Assembly: GCA_946534105.1 (NCBI GenBank)
Contig: CAMNCG010000010.1
Location: forward strand, 1 to 38,411
Direction: 5' to 3'
DNA from: an uncultured Verrucomicrobiota bacterium
Lineage (GTDB): Bacteria > Verrucomicrobiota > Kiritimatiellia > RFP12 > UBA3636
DNA length: 38,411 nucleotides
The position numbers and the translations under genes are program-made. Shown one piece after another: positions 25,450 to 33,295 of the stretch. Position 1 is the stretch's first letter; every line of letters begins with the position of its first letter. The notes below the pieces were generated by a model. The model had not been told where the DNA came from. It did no database searches and was given only the letters and a program-made list of their open reading frames with translations.

Positions 25450-27074
25450 CCGAACAGCAGGTCCCCGAACCGCGCGTACGGCGGCGGCGGAAGGGCGTCC
25501 TTTCCGGGCAGCGGAACCGAATGGACGAACAGCGCCCCGCCGTCGGGAGTCCGTTCGCCGGACGGCGACACGACCCCGGAAAGGCCCCGGTTCGAAACGC
25601 GCAGGAGCGGAACGCCGTTTTCGATCGCGCGCAGCGCCGCCTCGCGGTGGTGCTGCGCGCTCTCGCACGAGCCGTCGAACCAGGCGTCGTTGCTCGCGGA
25701 AAGGAGCAGGTCGGCGCCGCGCGCGGAGGCGCGGGCGGTCGGCGCGTCCGTGTCCTCGAAGCAGATCAGGGCGGACACGCGCGCGCCCGCGATCTCGAAC
25801 GCCTCCGGACCGTCCCCGGGGGTGCAGGTGACGCCCGCCGGCGCGAGTCGTCGCAGAAGGGGGACGTGTTCGTCAAGCGGAATGAATTCGCCGAACGGGA
25901 CGAGATGGCGCTTGACGTAGGGGCGCGACGCCCCGTCCCGCGAAAAGAGCCACAGCGCGTTGCGCACCGGCTCGTCCGGCGCGGCGTCCGGTCCGGAGAG
26001 CAGCGTGCCCCCGGCGACGACCGGGACGCCGATCTCGTCCGCGAAGGACGCCATTCCGGCCTCCAGACGCCGTGAAGGCATTGTTTCCCAGAGGGAGGTC
26101 TCGGGCCACGCGACGAAATCCGGCTTCGCGGCGGCCGCCGCGCGCGTGAGCCCGACAAGCCGCTCCGTCGCTTCGTCCCACTCGTCCGAATGGCCTTCGA
26201 AGATGCACGGAAGTTCCGGATCGACCGCCGCGACGCGGAGGAAGCGCGTCGCGCCGCGCTCCGCCGCGCGCACGGCGCGCACGCGCGCCCCGCCCCACCC
26301 GAACGCGGCGAGGAGCGCGACGAGCGCCAGCGTGAGGTCGAAGTGGCGCCGCGTGGCGCCCGGCGTGTGCACGACGCCGTCCCACGCCCGCAGGAAAACG
26401 CCGGCAAGGGCGTCGGCGAGAAGCGCGACCGAGGCGGAGACGAGCGGGGCGCCGCCAAGGGCCGCGAGCTGCCACAGCGCCGGGAGGTCCTCCACCGCCG
26501 TGCCGAGCCCGTACCACGAAAACCCGCCGCCGATCCGGGAGCGCAGACACTCCGCGCCGGCCCAAAGCGCCGCCGCGACGAACGGGCCGACGACCTCCCA
26601 ACGCCCGGATCGCCCGCGCAGGGCCGCGAGTTCGGCTGCGGCGGCATCCTCTTCCGGCGATCCGTCGGCGGCCTCGACAAGGCGGCGCCGCGCCTCTCCG
26701 GCGCGCGAACGGAACGAGCGCCAGGGCGCCCAAAACGCCGAAAGCGACCAGGCGGCGAGCGCGGAAAACGCGGCGCACCACGCGCCGAGACCGGCGATGC
26801 CGAGCAGCACGAGCGGAAGCGGTCCTCCGTTGCGCACGAGCGGAAGAAACCACGAAAGCGCGCCGAGCCAGAAGGCCGCCATTCCGGCGAACGCCACGGC
26901 CGCGGCCCGTCGGGGGGGAAGGAGCCGCGCCGCCAGCAGAATCGGGACGGGAGCGAGAAACGCGGCGCCGCCGCCCTTTGAAAACGGCGGAAAGGCCGTG
27001 CGCAGGAGAATGCCGCCGCAAACGGCGGCGGCGAACGGCAAAACGGCGGTGAATCGGGCTTTCGCGCGGCTCAT
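25314..27074 (-). CDS. lnt: Apolipoprotein N-acyltransferase
   Basis: The 586-residue inner-membrane enzyme adds the third acyl chain to the N-terminal Cys of lipoproteins. An N-terminal set of helices (to about 270) precedes a nitrilase-fold periplasmic domain with the full triad: Glu325 (WPETSLWE), Lys388 (VKRHLVPFGEFIP) and Cys438 (LICFED). The spacing resembles that of Escherichia coli Lnt. A final helix (GYPCAALLLAFAAVGVA) anchors the C-terminus. Lnt supports a diderm envelope. The region between helices near 120-160 carries an extra charged Ala/Glu-rich stretch. Its 3' end overlaps the convergent cca gene by 136 bases. The -10 box TATGAT ends eight bases before the ATG, so the mRNA may be leaderless. 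Confidence 0.93.
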   Translation of the reverse strand: MSRAKARFTAVLPFAAAVCGGILLRTAFPPFSKGGGAAFLAPVPILLAARLLPPRRAAAVAFAGMAAFWLGALSWFLPLVRNGGPLPLVLLGIAGLGAWCAAFSALAAWSLSAFWAPWRSFRSRAGEARRRLVEAADGSPEEDAAAAELAALRGRSGRWEVVGPFVAAALWAGAECLRSRIGGGFSWYGLGTAVEDLPALWQLAALGGAPLVSASVALLADALAGVFLRAWDGVVHTPGATRRHFDLTLALVALLAAFGWGGARVRAVRAAERGATRFLRVAAVDPELPCIFEGHSDEWDEATERLVGLTRAAAAAKPDFVAWPETSLWETMPSRRLEAGMASFADEIGVPVVAGGTLLSGPDAAPDEPVRNALWLFSRDGASRPYVKRHLVPFGEFIPLDEHVPLLRRLAPAGVTCTPGDGPEAFEIAGARVSALICFEDTDAPTARASARGADLLLSASNDAWFDGSCESAQHHREAALRAIENGVPLLRVSNRGLSGVVSPSGERTPDGGALFVHSVPLPGKDALPPPPYARFGDLLFGYPCAALLLAFAAVGVARSRAERSRAPRKAVAEAASRISPESCAS

Positions 27075-27082
27075 GCCGTCGG

Positions 27083-27091
27083 ATCATACCA
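27083..27091 (-). promoter_or_regulatory. Extended -10 promoter of lnt, probably leaderless
   Basis: On the minus strand TGG-TATGAT (the -10 occupies 27088-27083) is followed by eight bases and the ATG at 27074. It lies in the 37-base gap after the LamG gene; there is no Shine-Dalgarno. Confidence 0.45.
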
Positions 27092-27111
27092 TATCCCGCT
27101 CCGCTCGCCGT

Positions 27112-29022
27112 CTACCGCACGACCATCACGAAGGGGCTCTTCGGACGCAGCGGCTCGATCTTGAGCATGTCCCAGTCCACCCAGTTGTTCTTGTTCGCCG
27201 CGGCGAAATCGATGTGAATCGTGTTTTTCCCATCGACAAAAGGCGAGTCGTCGGCATCGACCTTGAAAACCGTGGTGGCTTTGGCGTACGTCGCATGGTT
27301 GTCGACGTGAACTTGCGTCCCGTTCACCGTGAACACCAGCGGCTCGTTGCCGCCTGAGTCGGCGGTGGAATACAGGAACTTGTAGGAAAACTGCATTCCG
27401 AACTTCTCGGCCGCGCCTGGCGGCAGCGTCCACTGGATCGTCGTCGGGCGGTGGGTGCCGTTTTTGCTGCGCTGCGTGGCGCGGACGAAGTCCATGAGGT
27501 TTCCGTCCGCGGCGTACCACGTGTCGTAGTCAAAGTAGCCGAGCGAGGCAGTTGTGCTGGCTGAAGCCATGTCGGCCTCGCTCCCATCGGCGGCCCCTGC
27601 GCAGATTGCGCCGCCGATTTCGATTACGTCGAACTTCACGTTGCCGGTTCCGTTGTCGGACCTCGAAAGCGTGAGCACGTGGTCGCCAAGCGTGAACTTC
27701 TCGCCGGGAACCCAGAGGTAGGAATCGCGTCCGGAGGAGACGCCGAGCGGATCCAGGGCAACGCCGTCAAGTGCCACCGCGACCGTTCCGGCGGCGGAGC
27801 CGCTCTGCGCCCTGAAGCGGACCCAGTGCGCGGTGTTGGTGGCATACTTGTCAACCGCAAACGGAATCCGGAACGTCGCGCGGGGCGTGAGGACGGTCGG
27901 GAAGTCGCGCTTGTCGTTCACGAGCGGGTCGAGCGTCACGGTCGCGCCGGCCGCGGGCGCCGCCCCGCCGAACATCTCCGCCGCGCAGTTCTCCTCGCCG
28001 AGCCGGAAGAGACTGGGCGACCCGCCACCGAATGCCTCGACGATTTCGGCGTCGGAAAGCGCCCGGTTCCACAGTCCGAAAAGCTGGATGTCGCCGCGGA
28101 AGGAGTCGAGGTTGCTGCTCGTTTGATTGCCGTAGCGGACACCTCCAAAATAAAGCCATCCTGTTTTCGGCGTGAAATTGGTGGTGTAGCTGGAGTGGTT
28201 GAACGGGATGTCGTAATCGCGCCACAGGCGCGTCTCGCCTTCGTAGGCCGATGCAAAGCGCATGCAGTTGGTGATTGTCATCTTGCCGTTCACCTCCACT
28301 GGCAACGAGGGATGCACGACCATGGCGAGTTCCACCCATTTGCCGGGCTGTGCCTTGATGTTCGTAAACGCCCAGCGGGTGTTGCCGGTTGTGACGCAGA
28401 GATATTGTTGTGAATCGGTTGAGTTGTTTGGGTTTTTGCCCCATCCAAGCCGAATTTCCTTCTCGCCGCCGAGGTTGGTGGTTTTCAGTCCGAACACGTA
28501 TGCGATGGTGGAGATGAACTCCTCGTGGCGGCAACGGATCAGGACGGTCCATTCGTTTCCGGAAACCGGGCATTTCGTGTCGTTGAGGAACAGGTTTTCG
28601 AAGGAATATCCGCTGTTGTATGCCGCCTGCGGGAAATACAGGACGGGCATGTTGACCGTCCTGCCGCCGCAGCCCGGCATGACCACGTCCTTGTTGACGA
28701 TCCGCACCCCGGAACGTGAAATGACGCCGGAATCAGACGAGCCATAGGCCAACCTCTGGCTTGAGGGGTTGGCGAGCGCCGCGTGGCGGGTGTCGCGTAT
28801 CTCCGCCGTGGCGGTGTCGCCATCGTGCTTGTTCGCGGCGGTTGCCGGCGTCCAGCGACCGTCGCCGTTCAAGTCGGTGGCGCCGTCGATGCGGATGTAG
28901 GCGTCCTCCCAGACGCTCGCCGCTTCCGCCGGGACGGCGGCGAATGCGACGGCGGCAAACGCCGCGGACGTTGCGAAAAGGCGGCCCAAGCCGCACAGGC
29001 TGGTCTTGCTTCTCTGTTTCAT
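27112..29022 (-). CDS. Secreted LamG-like (concanavalin A-type) protein
   Basis: The 636-residue product carries a clear signal peptide (MKQRSKTSLCGLGRLFATSA, hydrophobic core, AEA cleavage region near residue 35). A short Ca-loop-like segment (DLNGDGRW) follows, then a LamG/laminin-G-like beta-sandwich at about 100-340 (WTVLIRCRHEEF ... QPGKWVELAMVVHPS ... WLYFGGVRYGNQTSS ... GDIQLFGLWNRALSDAEIVEAFGG). Two further beta-rich segments end at KIEPLRPKSPF. Such domains bind carbohydrate; no catalytic residues are recognised. It is probably exported and glycan-binding. No C-terminal sorting signal is seen. ATG 29022 has GGA at a 9-base spacing; ATG 29028, two codons earlier, is the alternative. 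A perfect inverted repeat and a CATACT box lie upstream, behind the XylR/AraC regulator gene. Confidence 0.82.
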   Translation of the reverse strand: MKQRSKTSLCGLGRLFATSAAFAAVAFAAVPAEAASVWEDAYIRIDGATDLNGDGRWTPATAANKHDGDTATAEIRDTRHAALANPSSQRLAYGSSDSGVISRSGVRIVNKDVVMPGCGGRTVNMPVLYFPQAAYNSGYSFENLFLNDTKCPVSGNEWTVLIRCRHEEFISTIAYVFGLKTTNLGGEKEIRLGWGKNPNNSTDSQQYLCVTTGNTRWAFTNIKAQPGKWVELAMVVHPSLPVEVNGKMTITNCMRFASAYEGETRLWRDYDIPFNHSSYTTNFTPKTGWLYFGGVRYGNQTSSNLDSFRGDIQLFGLWNRALSDAEIVEAFGGGSPSLFRLGEENCAAEMFGGAAPAAGATVTLDPLVNDKRDFPTVLTPRATFRIPFAVDKYATNTAHWVRFRAQSGSAAGTVAVALDGVALDPLGVSSGRDSYLWVPGEKFTLGDHVLTLSRSDNGTGNVKFDVIEIGGAICAGAADGSEADMASASTTASLGYFDYDTWYAADGNLMDFVRATQRSKNGTHRPTTIQWTLPPGAAEKFGMQFSYKFLYSTADSGGNEPLVFTVNGTQVHVDNHATYAKATTVFKVDADDSPFVDGKNTIHIDFAAANKNNWVDWDMLKIEPLRPKSPFVMVVR

Positions 29023-29110
29023 CGTCATGTTTCCATGGGTGGTTTCTAGTCGGGACGGATTGGCGATCGTGGCGAGCCGTCTGCGGGAACGGGACGCCCC
29101 GCGCCTCGAC

Positions 29111-29152
29111 AGTATGCCGGATCTTGGCGAAAGAAACATGACTTTTCGCCAA
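29111..29152 (-). promoter_or_regulatory. Inverted-repeat operator and -10 box upstream of the LamG gene
   Basis: TTGGCGAAA (29124-29132) and TTTCGCCAA (29144-29152) are perfect inverted 9-base arms around an 11-base centre. On the minus strand a CATACT -10 box follows at 29116-29111, so the repeat covers the -35 zone. This is probably the binding site of the adjacent XylR/AraC-type regulator. The A run beside the repeat is on the wrong side for a terminator. Confidence 0.6.
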
Positions 29153-29160
29153 AAAAAACA

Positions 29161-30345
29161 TCACGCTTGCCGTCCCGGCATCGCGTGGAGGCGCCGCCAC
29201 TCGCGCATCGGAACGCCGAACCGGGAGCGGAAGGTCTTCAGGAGCGCGTTTTCGCTTTCGAATCCGCAGAACGAGGAGATGGCCGAAATCGTCATCCGGG
29301 TTCCGGCGAGAAGAAGACACGCCTTTTCGAGCCGGACGTGCAGGATTTCGTCGAGGATGGAATGGCCGGTCGCCTCGCGGAAGCGCAGATCCACGAGGCT
29401 GCGGGAGCCGTGGACGCGCCGCGCCACGTCGGCCGCGGAGAGTCCGGAACACGCTTCGGCCCGGATGATGCGCATCGCTTCGAGGATGTTCGGGGCGGCG
29501 CGCCGCGTCCCGCCCGTGGAGCGGCGGCGCACCACCATGGACGGGCCGAACGAGATGCCGCCGGGATCGACGTCGGCGCCGTGCATCACGGCGTCGAGCG
29601 TGCGTGCGGCGAGGTACCCGGCCCGCTCGAAATCGATCTGGACGCTGGAGACGCCGATGGAGGCGTCCGGTTCCGTCGCGTCGCGGTTGTCGACGCCGAT
29701 GGCCAGAAGATCGCGGGGCACGGAGAGGCCCGCGTCCGCGGCGGCGGCGAGCACGGCGGCGGCGAGGTTGTCGTTCACGCAGAAGAGCGCGGTCCGGCGC
29801 GGGAGCGACGCGAGCCAGGCCTTGAGGCGCGCGGCGTCGGCGCTTGACGGATGGATGCAGTGCGCGAAGGAATGGCAGGGCGAACGGGCCTCCGCCGCGA
29901 GGGCGCGGAACGTGTCGGCGCGGGGCTTCGACCAGAATCGCGCCTCGCGGTAGGACACCACGCCGAGCGCATCCGGACGCAGCGAGCGCAATTCGCCGAA
30001 CGCCAGCCGCACGACGGCGTCCTGGTCGCACACGACCGTGGGGACGCCGGGGTCGAACACCCCCTCGCGGCAATCGAGCCACACGGCCGGGATCCCGGCG
30101 AAAAGTTCCGGCGAAAGCCACGGGCCGAGCGATCCGGAGCATTCGACGATGCACCCGGCCGGACGCTCGCGCCGGAGCATCGACTCCACCTTGCGCCGCA
30201 TTTTCCGCGACCAGGTCGCGGCGGAAACGCTCCATCCGCGCGCTTCGGCGTAGCGGGACATTCCGGCGAACTTCGCGCGATGGCCGGCCTCGGACTGCGT
30301 GCCGGGGGGCGTTCCGATGTAGAGAACGGAAGGGGGACTCGGCAT
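29161..30345 (-). CDS. XylR-type transcriptional regulator (sugar-binding domain plus AraC HTH)
   Basis: The 394-residue regulator joins a LacI/periplasmic-binding-like ligand domain (about 5-280, with FCVNDNLAAAVLAAAADAGLSVP and LLAIGVDN, typical of this fold) to a C-terminal AraC double HTH (about 290-390: GLSAADVARRVHGSRSLVDL and MTISAISSFCGFESENALLK, then FRSRFGVPMREWR). This is the XylR architecture, which senses a sugar and activates transcription. A good AGGAG Shine-Dalgarno stands before the ATG at 30345. It starts 26 bases after the tetR-like stop. The secreted LamG gene lies downstream behind a palindromic site, so it is the likely target. The ligand is unknown. Confidence 0.92.
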   Translation of the reverse strand: MPSPPSVLYIGTPPGTQSEAGHRAKFAGMSRYAEARGWSVSAATWSRKMRRKVESMLRRERPAGCIVECSGSLGPWLSPELFAGIPAVWLDCREGVFDPGVPTVVCDQDAVVRLAFGELRSLRPDALGVVSYREARFWSKPRADTFRALAAEARSPCHSFAHCIHPSSADAARLKAWLASLPRRTALFCVNDNLAAAVLAAAADAGLSVPRDLLAIGVDNRDATEPDASIGVSSVQIDFERAGYLAARTLDAVMHGADVDPGGISFGPSMVVRRRSTGGTRRAAPNILEAMRIIRAEACSGLSAADVARRVHGSRSLVDLRFREATGHSILDEILHVRLEKACLLLAGTRMTISAISSFCGFESENALLKTFRSRFGVPMREWRRLHAMPGRQA

Positions 30346-30371
30346 GGGCGCTCCTGAAGCGACGGCACGCG

Positions 30372-31040
30372 CTAGCGGCGCTTTTCCGGCACACCGCGCA
30401 GGGCGCGCACGCCGCCGATGAAAAAGGCGCAGATTTCGCGCGCGAACTGTTCGATCTCGGCGGGCGTCGGCTTCTCGGCGCGGAACAGTTCGCGCCGCGC
30501 GGTGCCGTTGAGGGCGAGCGAGCCGAAAATGGCGTTGATGGCGAAGACGCAGCAGCCGATCTGGTAGTCCGTCGCCTTCGGACCGATCATGGCGCGGAGG
30601 TGCCCGTCCAGCTCGGAGTAGCGCGGGGCGATGTGGTTCGCGAGGACGTCGCGCGAAATCGGGGACGGGTCGGCGATTTCCCGGGTCATGAGCTTGCGCA
30701 GGATGCCGGGCATCCCGGAGTCGAAAACCGAAAGCACGCAGGCCTGCACGTAGCGGTAGAGCCAGTCGCGGTCGGCGTCGGCCGAAAGCGGCGGTCCCTC
30801 GCGCCCGTCCTCAAGCGTGGACTCGAGCGCGCGGTCCCACACCGCGCGGTAAAGCCCCTCCTTGCCTCCGAAATGGTAGTTCACCGCCGCGGCGTTGGCA
30901 CGGGCGAGGCGGCAGATCTCCTGTGTGCGCGTGGCGCGGTATCCGTTTTCCGCGAACAGGCGGCAGGCCACGGCGAGCAGGCGTTCCCTCGTTCCGGGAG
31001 AAGAGCCGGGGGAGCCGGCGGAACCGGTCGCCGCCGCCAT
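30372..31040 (-). CDS. TetR/AcrR-family regulator
   Basis: The 222-residue product has an N-terminal TetR HTH at about 15-65 (TRERLLAVACRLFAENGYRATRTQEIC ... NAAAVNYHFGGKEGLYRAV) and a helical C-terminal ligand domain of the type found in CerR-like regulators (LMTREIADPSP near 117-127, and FAREICAFFIGGVRAL). It should repress its targets until a small ligand binds. The ATG at 31040 is two bases beyond the stop of the four-helix membrane protein gene, so the two are cotranscribed; a membrane protein plus a TetR regulator often means ligand-controlled expression of the former. The regulated genes and ligand are unknown. Confidence 0.9.
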   Translation of the reverse strand: MAAATGSAGSPGSSPGTRERLLAVACRLFAENGYRATRTQEICRLARANAAAVNYHFGGKEGLYRAVWDRALESTLEDGREGPPLSADADRDWLYRYVQACVLSVFDSGMPGILRKLMTREIADPSPISRDVLANHIAPRYSELDGHLRAMIGPKATDYQIGCCVFAINAIFGSLALNGTARRELFRAEKPTPAEIEQFAREICAFFIGGVRALRGVPEKRR

Positions 31041-31042
31041 CG

Positions 31043-31513
31043 CTAGTCCAGAACCAGCGAAAGGAACCCCTTTTCGCCAACCATGTTGTTGCACCGCACG
31101 GACAGGACCACCGCCATCACGAACGGCGGCACGAGCGTCGAAAGCCGAAGCAGGAGAACGCCGAAGGAGGAGGCGCCGCGGTTGCGGTCGACCATCATGC
31201 GCTGGGCGCTCGACCAGGCGAGCGCGACGAGCGCGGCCCACACCACGAGGACGAAAAGCGCGACGGACGTCGCGAGCGAGGAGGCGTCCCTTCCGCCGTA
31301 CAGCAGCACGCTCTCCATGGGGATCATCTTCATCCAGCTGTTCCAGATGAGCGCGGAGACCCCGAGCAGGACCGACATGACGGCGGGGCGCCACAGGGGC
31401 ATGTAGATCATGTCGCGGCGGTAGAGCACCTGCTCCACCGCAACCGTGAAGGCGATGCAGCAAACGAGCGGGAAAAACACTTTCGCGACCGTGAAGGAGT
31501 GAAAAATCGACAT
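31043..31513 (-). CDS. Small membrane protein with four predicted helices, unknown function
   Basis: The 156-residue protein has four hydrophobic stretches: about 9-27 (AKVFFPLVCCIAFTVAVEQ), 42-60 (PAVMSVLLGVSALIWNSW), 80-101 (ATSVALFVLVVWAALVALAWSS) and 118-138 (GVLLLRLSTLVPPFVMAVVLSV). No family is recognised. Its promoter (31568-31596) is one of the best in the window. It is the first gene of a minus-strand run with TetR, XylR and possibly the LamG gene. It may be the TetR-controlled effector or sensor, but nothing in the sequence shows it. Confidence 0.75.
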   Translation of the reverse strand: MSIFHSFTVAKVFFPLVCCIAFTVAVEQVLYRRDMIYMPLWRPAVMSVLLGVSALIWNSWMKMIPMESVLLYGGRDASSLATSVALFVLVVWAALVALAWSSAQRMMVDRNRGASSFGVLLLRLSTLVPPFVMAVVLSVRCNNMVGEKGFLSLVLD

Positions 31514-31567
31514 GTCTGGAAGGAGGGAATGGCCGGGCCTCCCGGCCGTCGCGGTTCACAGGGCCGA

Positions 31568-31596
31568 ATGATACTCCAAGCCCTCGAAAAATGCAA
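31568..31596 (-). promoter_or_regulatory. Promoter of the membrane protein-TetR-XylR operon
   Basis: On the minus strand TTGCAT (31596-31591), exactly 17 bases, TATCAT (31573-31568), giving a leader of about 48 bases. It is divergent from the methyltransferase promoter. Confidence 0.6.
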
Positions 31597-31617
31597 TCAG
31601 CCCCGGACCGGATTTTC

Positions 31618-31626
31618 TGCTATCAT
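31618..31626 (+). promoter_or_regulatory. Extended -10 promoter of the methyltransferase gene, probably leaderless
   Basis: TGC-TATCAT (-10 at 31621-31626), then eight bases and the ATG at 31635. No Shine-Dalgarno and no clear -35 box. Confidence 0.45.
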
Positions 31627-31634
31627 CGCGGGCC

Positions 31635-32435
31635 ATGAAGCCAATGAACACCGTCGAAGCGCGTTTTGGCGCCATCGCGCCGAGGCGCATGGAACTGGCA
31701 GCGATCCTGAAACTGCTGCCGGCCGGGGAGCTTCCCCGCATGGCGTGCCTGGACGTGGGCGCGCCCGATCCGGTCTTTTCCCGCGAGTTGCGCGCGCGGG
31801 GCGGGGCGTGGCGCACGGTCTCCCGGTCCCCGGCCCACGCCGCGGCGGCGGAGGCGTTTCTCGGCGAGAAGGTCGGCTGTCTCGGCGCCGGCGGCGCGAT
31901 TCCGCTGCCCGACCATTCGTTCGACGCCGCGGTCGTCGCGCTCGACATCCTCGCCGCCATGCCGGACGCCGTGGCGTTCGCGCGCGAGTGCAACCGCGTG
32001 CTGAAGCCCTCCGGGCTGCTCGTTCTTTCCGTGCAGGCGCGCCGCGCGTTCTCCCTGCCCGACGCCATCCGCCGCCGCCGGTTTCCCGATCCGGGCGACC
32101 CGTACGCGGCGGCGTTCACCGAGGCCACGGTCTACAACATGCTCAAGAACGGCTTCGACGTGCAGCAGCTCGTTTCCTGGAGCCGGACGGGCGTGGAGCT
32201 CGTGCGGCTCCGCGAACAGCGGCTTGTCCGGGAGGGCGCGCCGGAGGCGGAAGTCGCCGCGCGCACGGGCCGGCTCTTTCGCGCGGCCGAGTTCTTCGAC
32301 GCGCCCTGGTTCTGGGCGCGCGGGCATGTGATCACCCTTTCCGCCCGCCGCCGTCGCTGGAGCGACCGCATGGCGCCCGTCCTTTCGGACGGACGGACGA
32401 TTTGCGAGGCGGTGCTTTTCCATCCTCCGGCATGA
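31635..32435 (+). CDS. Class I SAM-dependent methyltransferase (Methyltransf_11-like)
   Basis: The 266-residue protein has a Rossmann methyltransferase core. CLDVGAPDPVFSRELRARG (about 38-56) is motif I in degenerate form (DVGAPD in place of D-x-G-x-G). LPDHSFDAAVVALDIL (about 95-110) is the acidic and motif IV region, and ECNRVLKPSGLLVLSV (about 118-133) is the typical post-core strand. The altered motif I leaves activity open. An in-frame ATG three codons on (31644) is an alternative start. The stop overlaps the next ATG (ATGA), tying it to a deacetylase-like protein and then to a glycogen debranching enzyme; a glycan-related target is possible but not shown. Confidence 0.8.
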   Translation: MKPMNTVEARFGAIAPRRMELAAILKLLPAGELPRMACLDVGAPDPVFSRELRARGGAWRTVSRSPAHAAAAEAFLGEKVGCLGAGGAIPLPDHSFDAAVVALDILAAMPDAVAFARECNRVLKPSGLLVLSVQARRAFSLPDAIRRRRFPDPGDPYAAAFTEATVYNMLKNGFDVQQLVSWSRTGVELVRLREQRLVREGAPEAEVAARTGRLFRAAEFFDAPWFWARGHVITLSARRRRWSDRMAPVLSDGRTICEAVLFHPPA

Positions 32436-33292
32436 GCGGGGCGGAACGCGCCGCGGGCCGCGGCCGGCGCCGCGCCCGCGCCTTTCTTGCCGGTGGCGCG
32501 CTCGTCGCCGCCCTGGCCGCGGCGGCGCTTCGCGGCGCCGCGGCCCTGCGCGCGCCGGACGCCGTGCCGGTCCTGCGGTACGACGCCGTCGGCCCGGGTC
32601 CCCGGGCCGTCGCGCCGGACCTTTTCTACGAGCAGATGCGCGATCTCGCTGCGGGCGGCTTCTCGGCGGTGTCGCCGCGGCGGCTGCGCCAGCGTGCGAG
32701 GTGGGGGCGCCCGCTGCCGGAGCGTCCGGTGTTCGTTTCCGTGGGCGACGTCGCCCCCGAGGCCGCGCCGCTCGTCGCCGAAGCGCTTTCCGAGTACGGA
32801 TTTTCCGCGCTTGTCGGTCCCGAAATGGCCGCGGCCGAGGGGATCGGGCTGTCCGGAAAGGAGGGCGTCGCGCGCATCGGCGGCGGGCGTTCCGCCGACG
32901 CGCTTTCCGCGCTGCCGTGCCTGCGGGCGGCGCCGGGGCCGCTGGCCTTTTCCGTCGTCGTTTCGCGCGACGCGAAGACGCCGGACCGGTTCGGCACGCT
33001 CCGCGTCTCGCAGCCGGTCGGCGCGCGGATGCCGGTTTCGGTGCTCGCGTACCGGCCGCAGGACGACGCCCCGTTCGTCCAGGCGGACGCCGATGCGCTC
33101 CCCGCGGAGGGGGCGCTGGAGCTTCCGCTTCCGGCGGACGCGGCGTTTCCGCTCGACGTGTCGGTGTACGACCGCGAGCGCGTGCTCTTGTACCACTCCG
33201 TGTCCGTCCGGAAATCGGCGGTCGTCACGCCGGAAGGCTGGCGGCGTCCCGTCGCGGGACCGGACGGCGAAGTGCAGTTCGACGGGATTTGA
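32432..33292 (+). CDS. Polysaccharide-deacetylase-like membrane-anchored protein lacking catalytic residues
   Basis: The 286-residue product has a signal anchor (about 16-38, Ala/Leu-rich) followed by a module laid out like a NodB polysaccharide deacetylase: PVLRYDAVGPGPRAVAPDLFYEQMRDLAAGGFSAVSPRRL, then RPVFVSVGDVAPEAAPLV and EYGFSALVG. In active enzymes these are PVLxYHxV, TFDDG and FxATxF. Here the His of YH is Asp, TFDD has become SVGD, and no HxxxH metal site follows. It is probably a non-catalytic carbohydrate-binding or structural relative outside the inner membrane. It overlaps the methyltransferase gene by four bases (ATGA) and is three bases before the debranching enzyme GTG. Confidence 0.65.
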   Translation: MSGAERAAGRGRRRARAFLAGGALVAALAAAALRGAAALRAPDAVPVLRYDAVGPGPRAVAPDLFYEQMRDLAAGGFSAVSPRRLRQRARWGRPLPERPVFVSVGDVAPEAAPLVAEALSEYGFSALVGPEMAAAEGIGLSGKEGVARIGGGRSADALSALPCLRAAPGPLAFSVVVSRDAKTPDRFGTLRVSQPVGARMPVSVLAYRPQDDAPFVQADADALPAEGALELPLPADAAFPLDVSVYDRERVLLYHSVSVRKSAVVTPEGWRRPVAGPDGEVQFDGI

Positions 33293-33295
33293 CAC

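Noticed and set aside
31068-31080. TTTTCGCCAA half site matching the LamG operator arm
   Set aside because: A single arm within the end of a coding region with no partner; likely chance.
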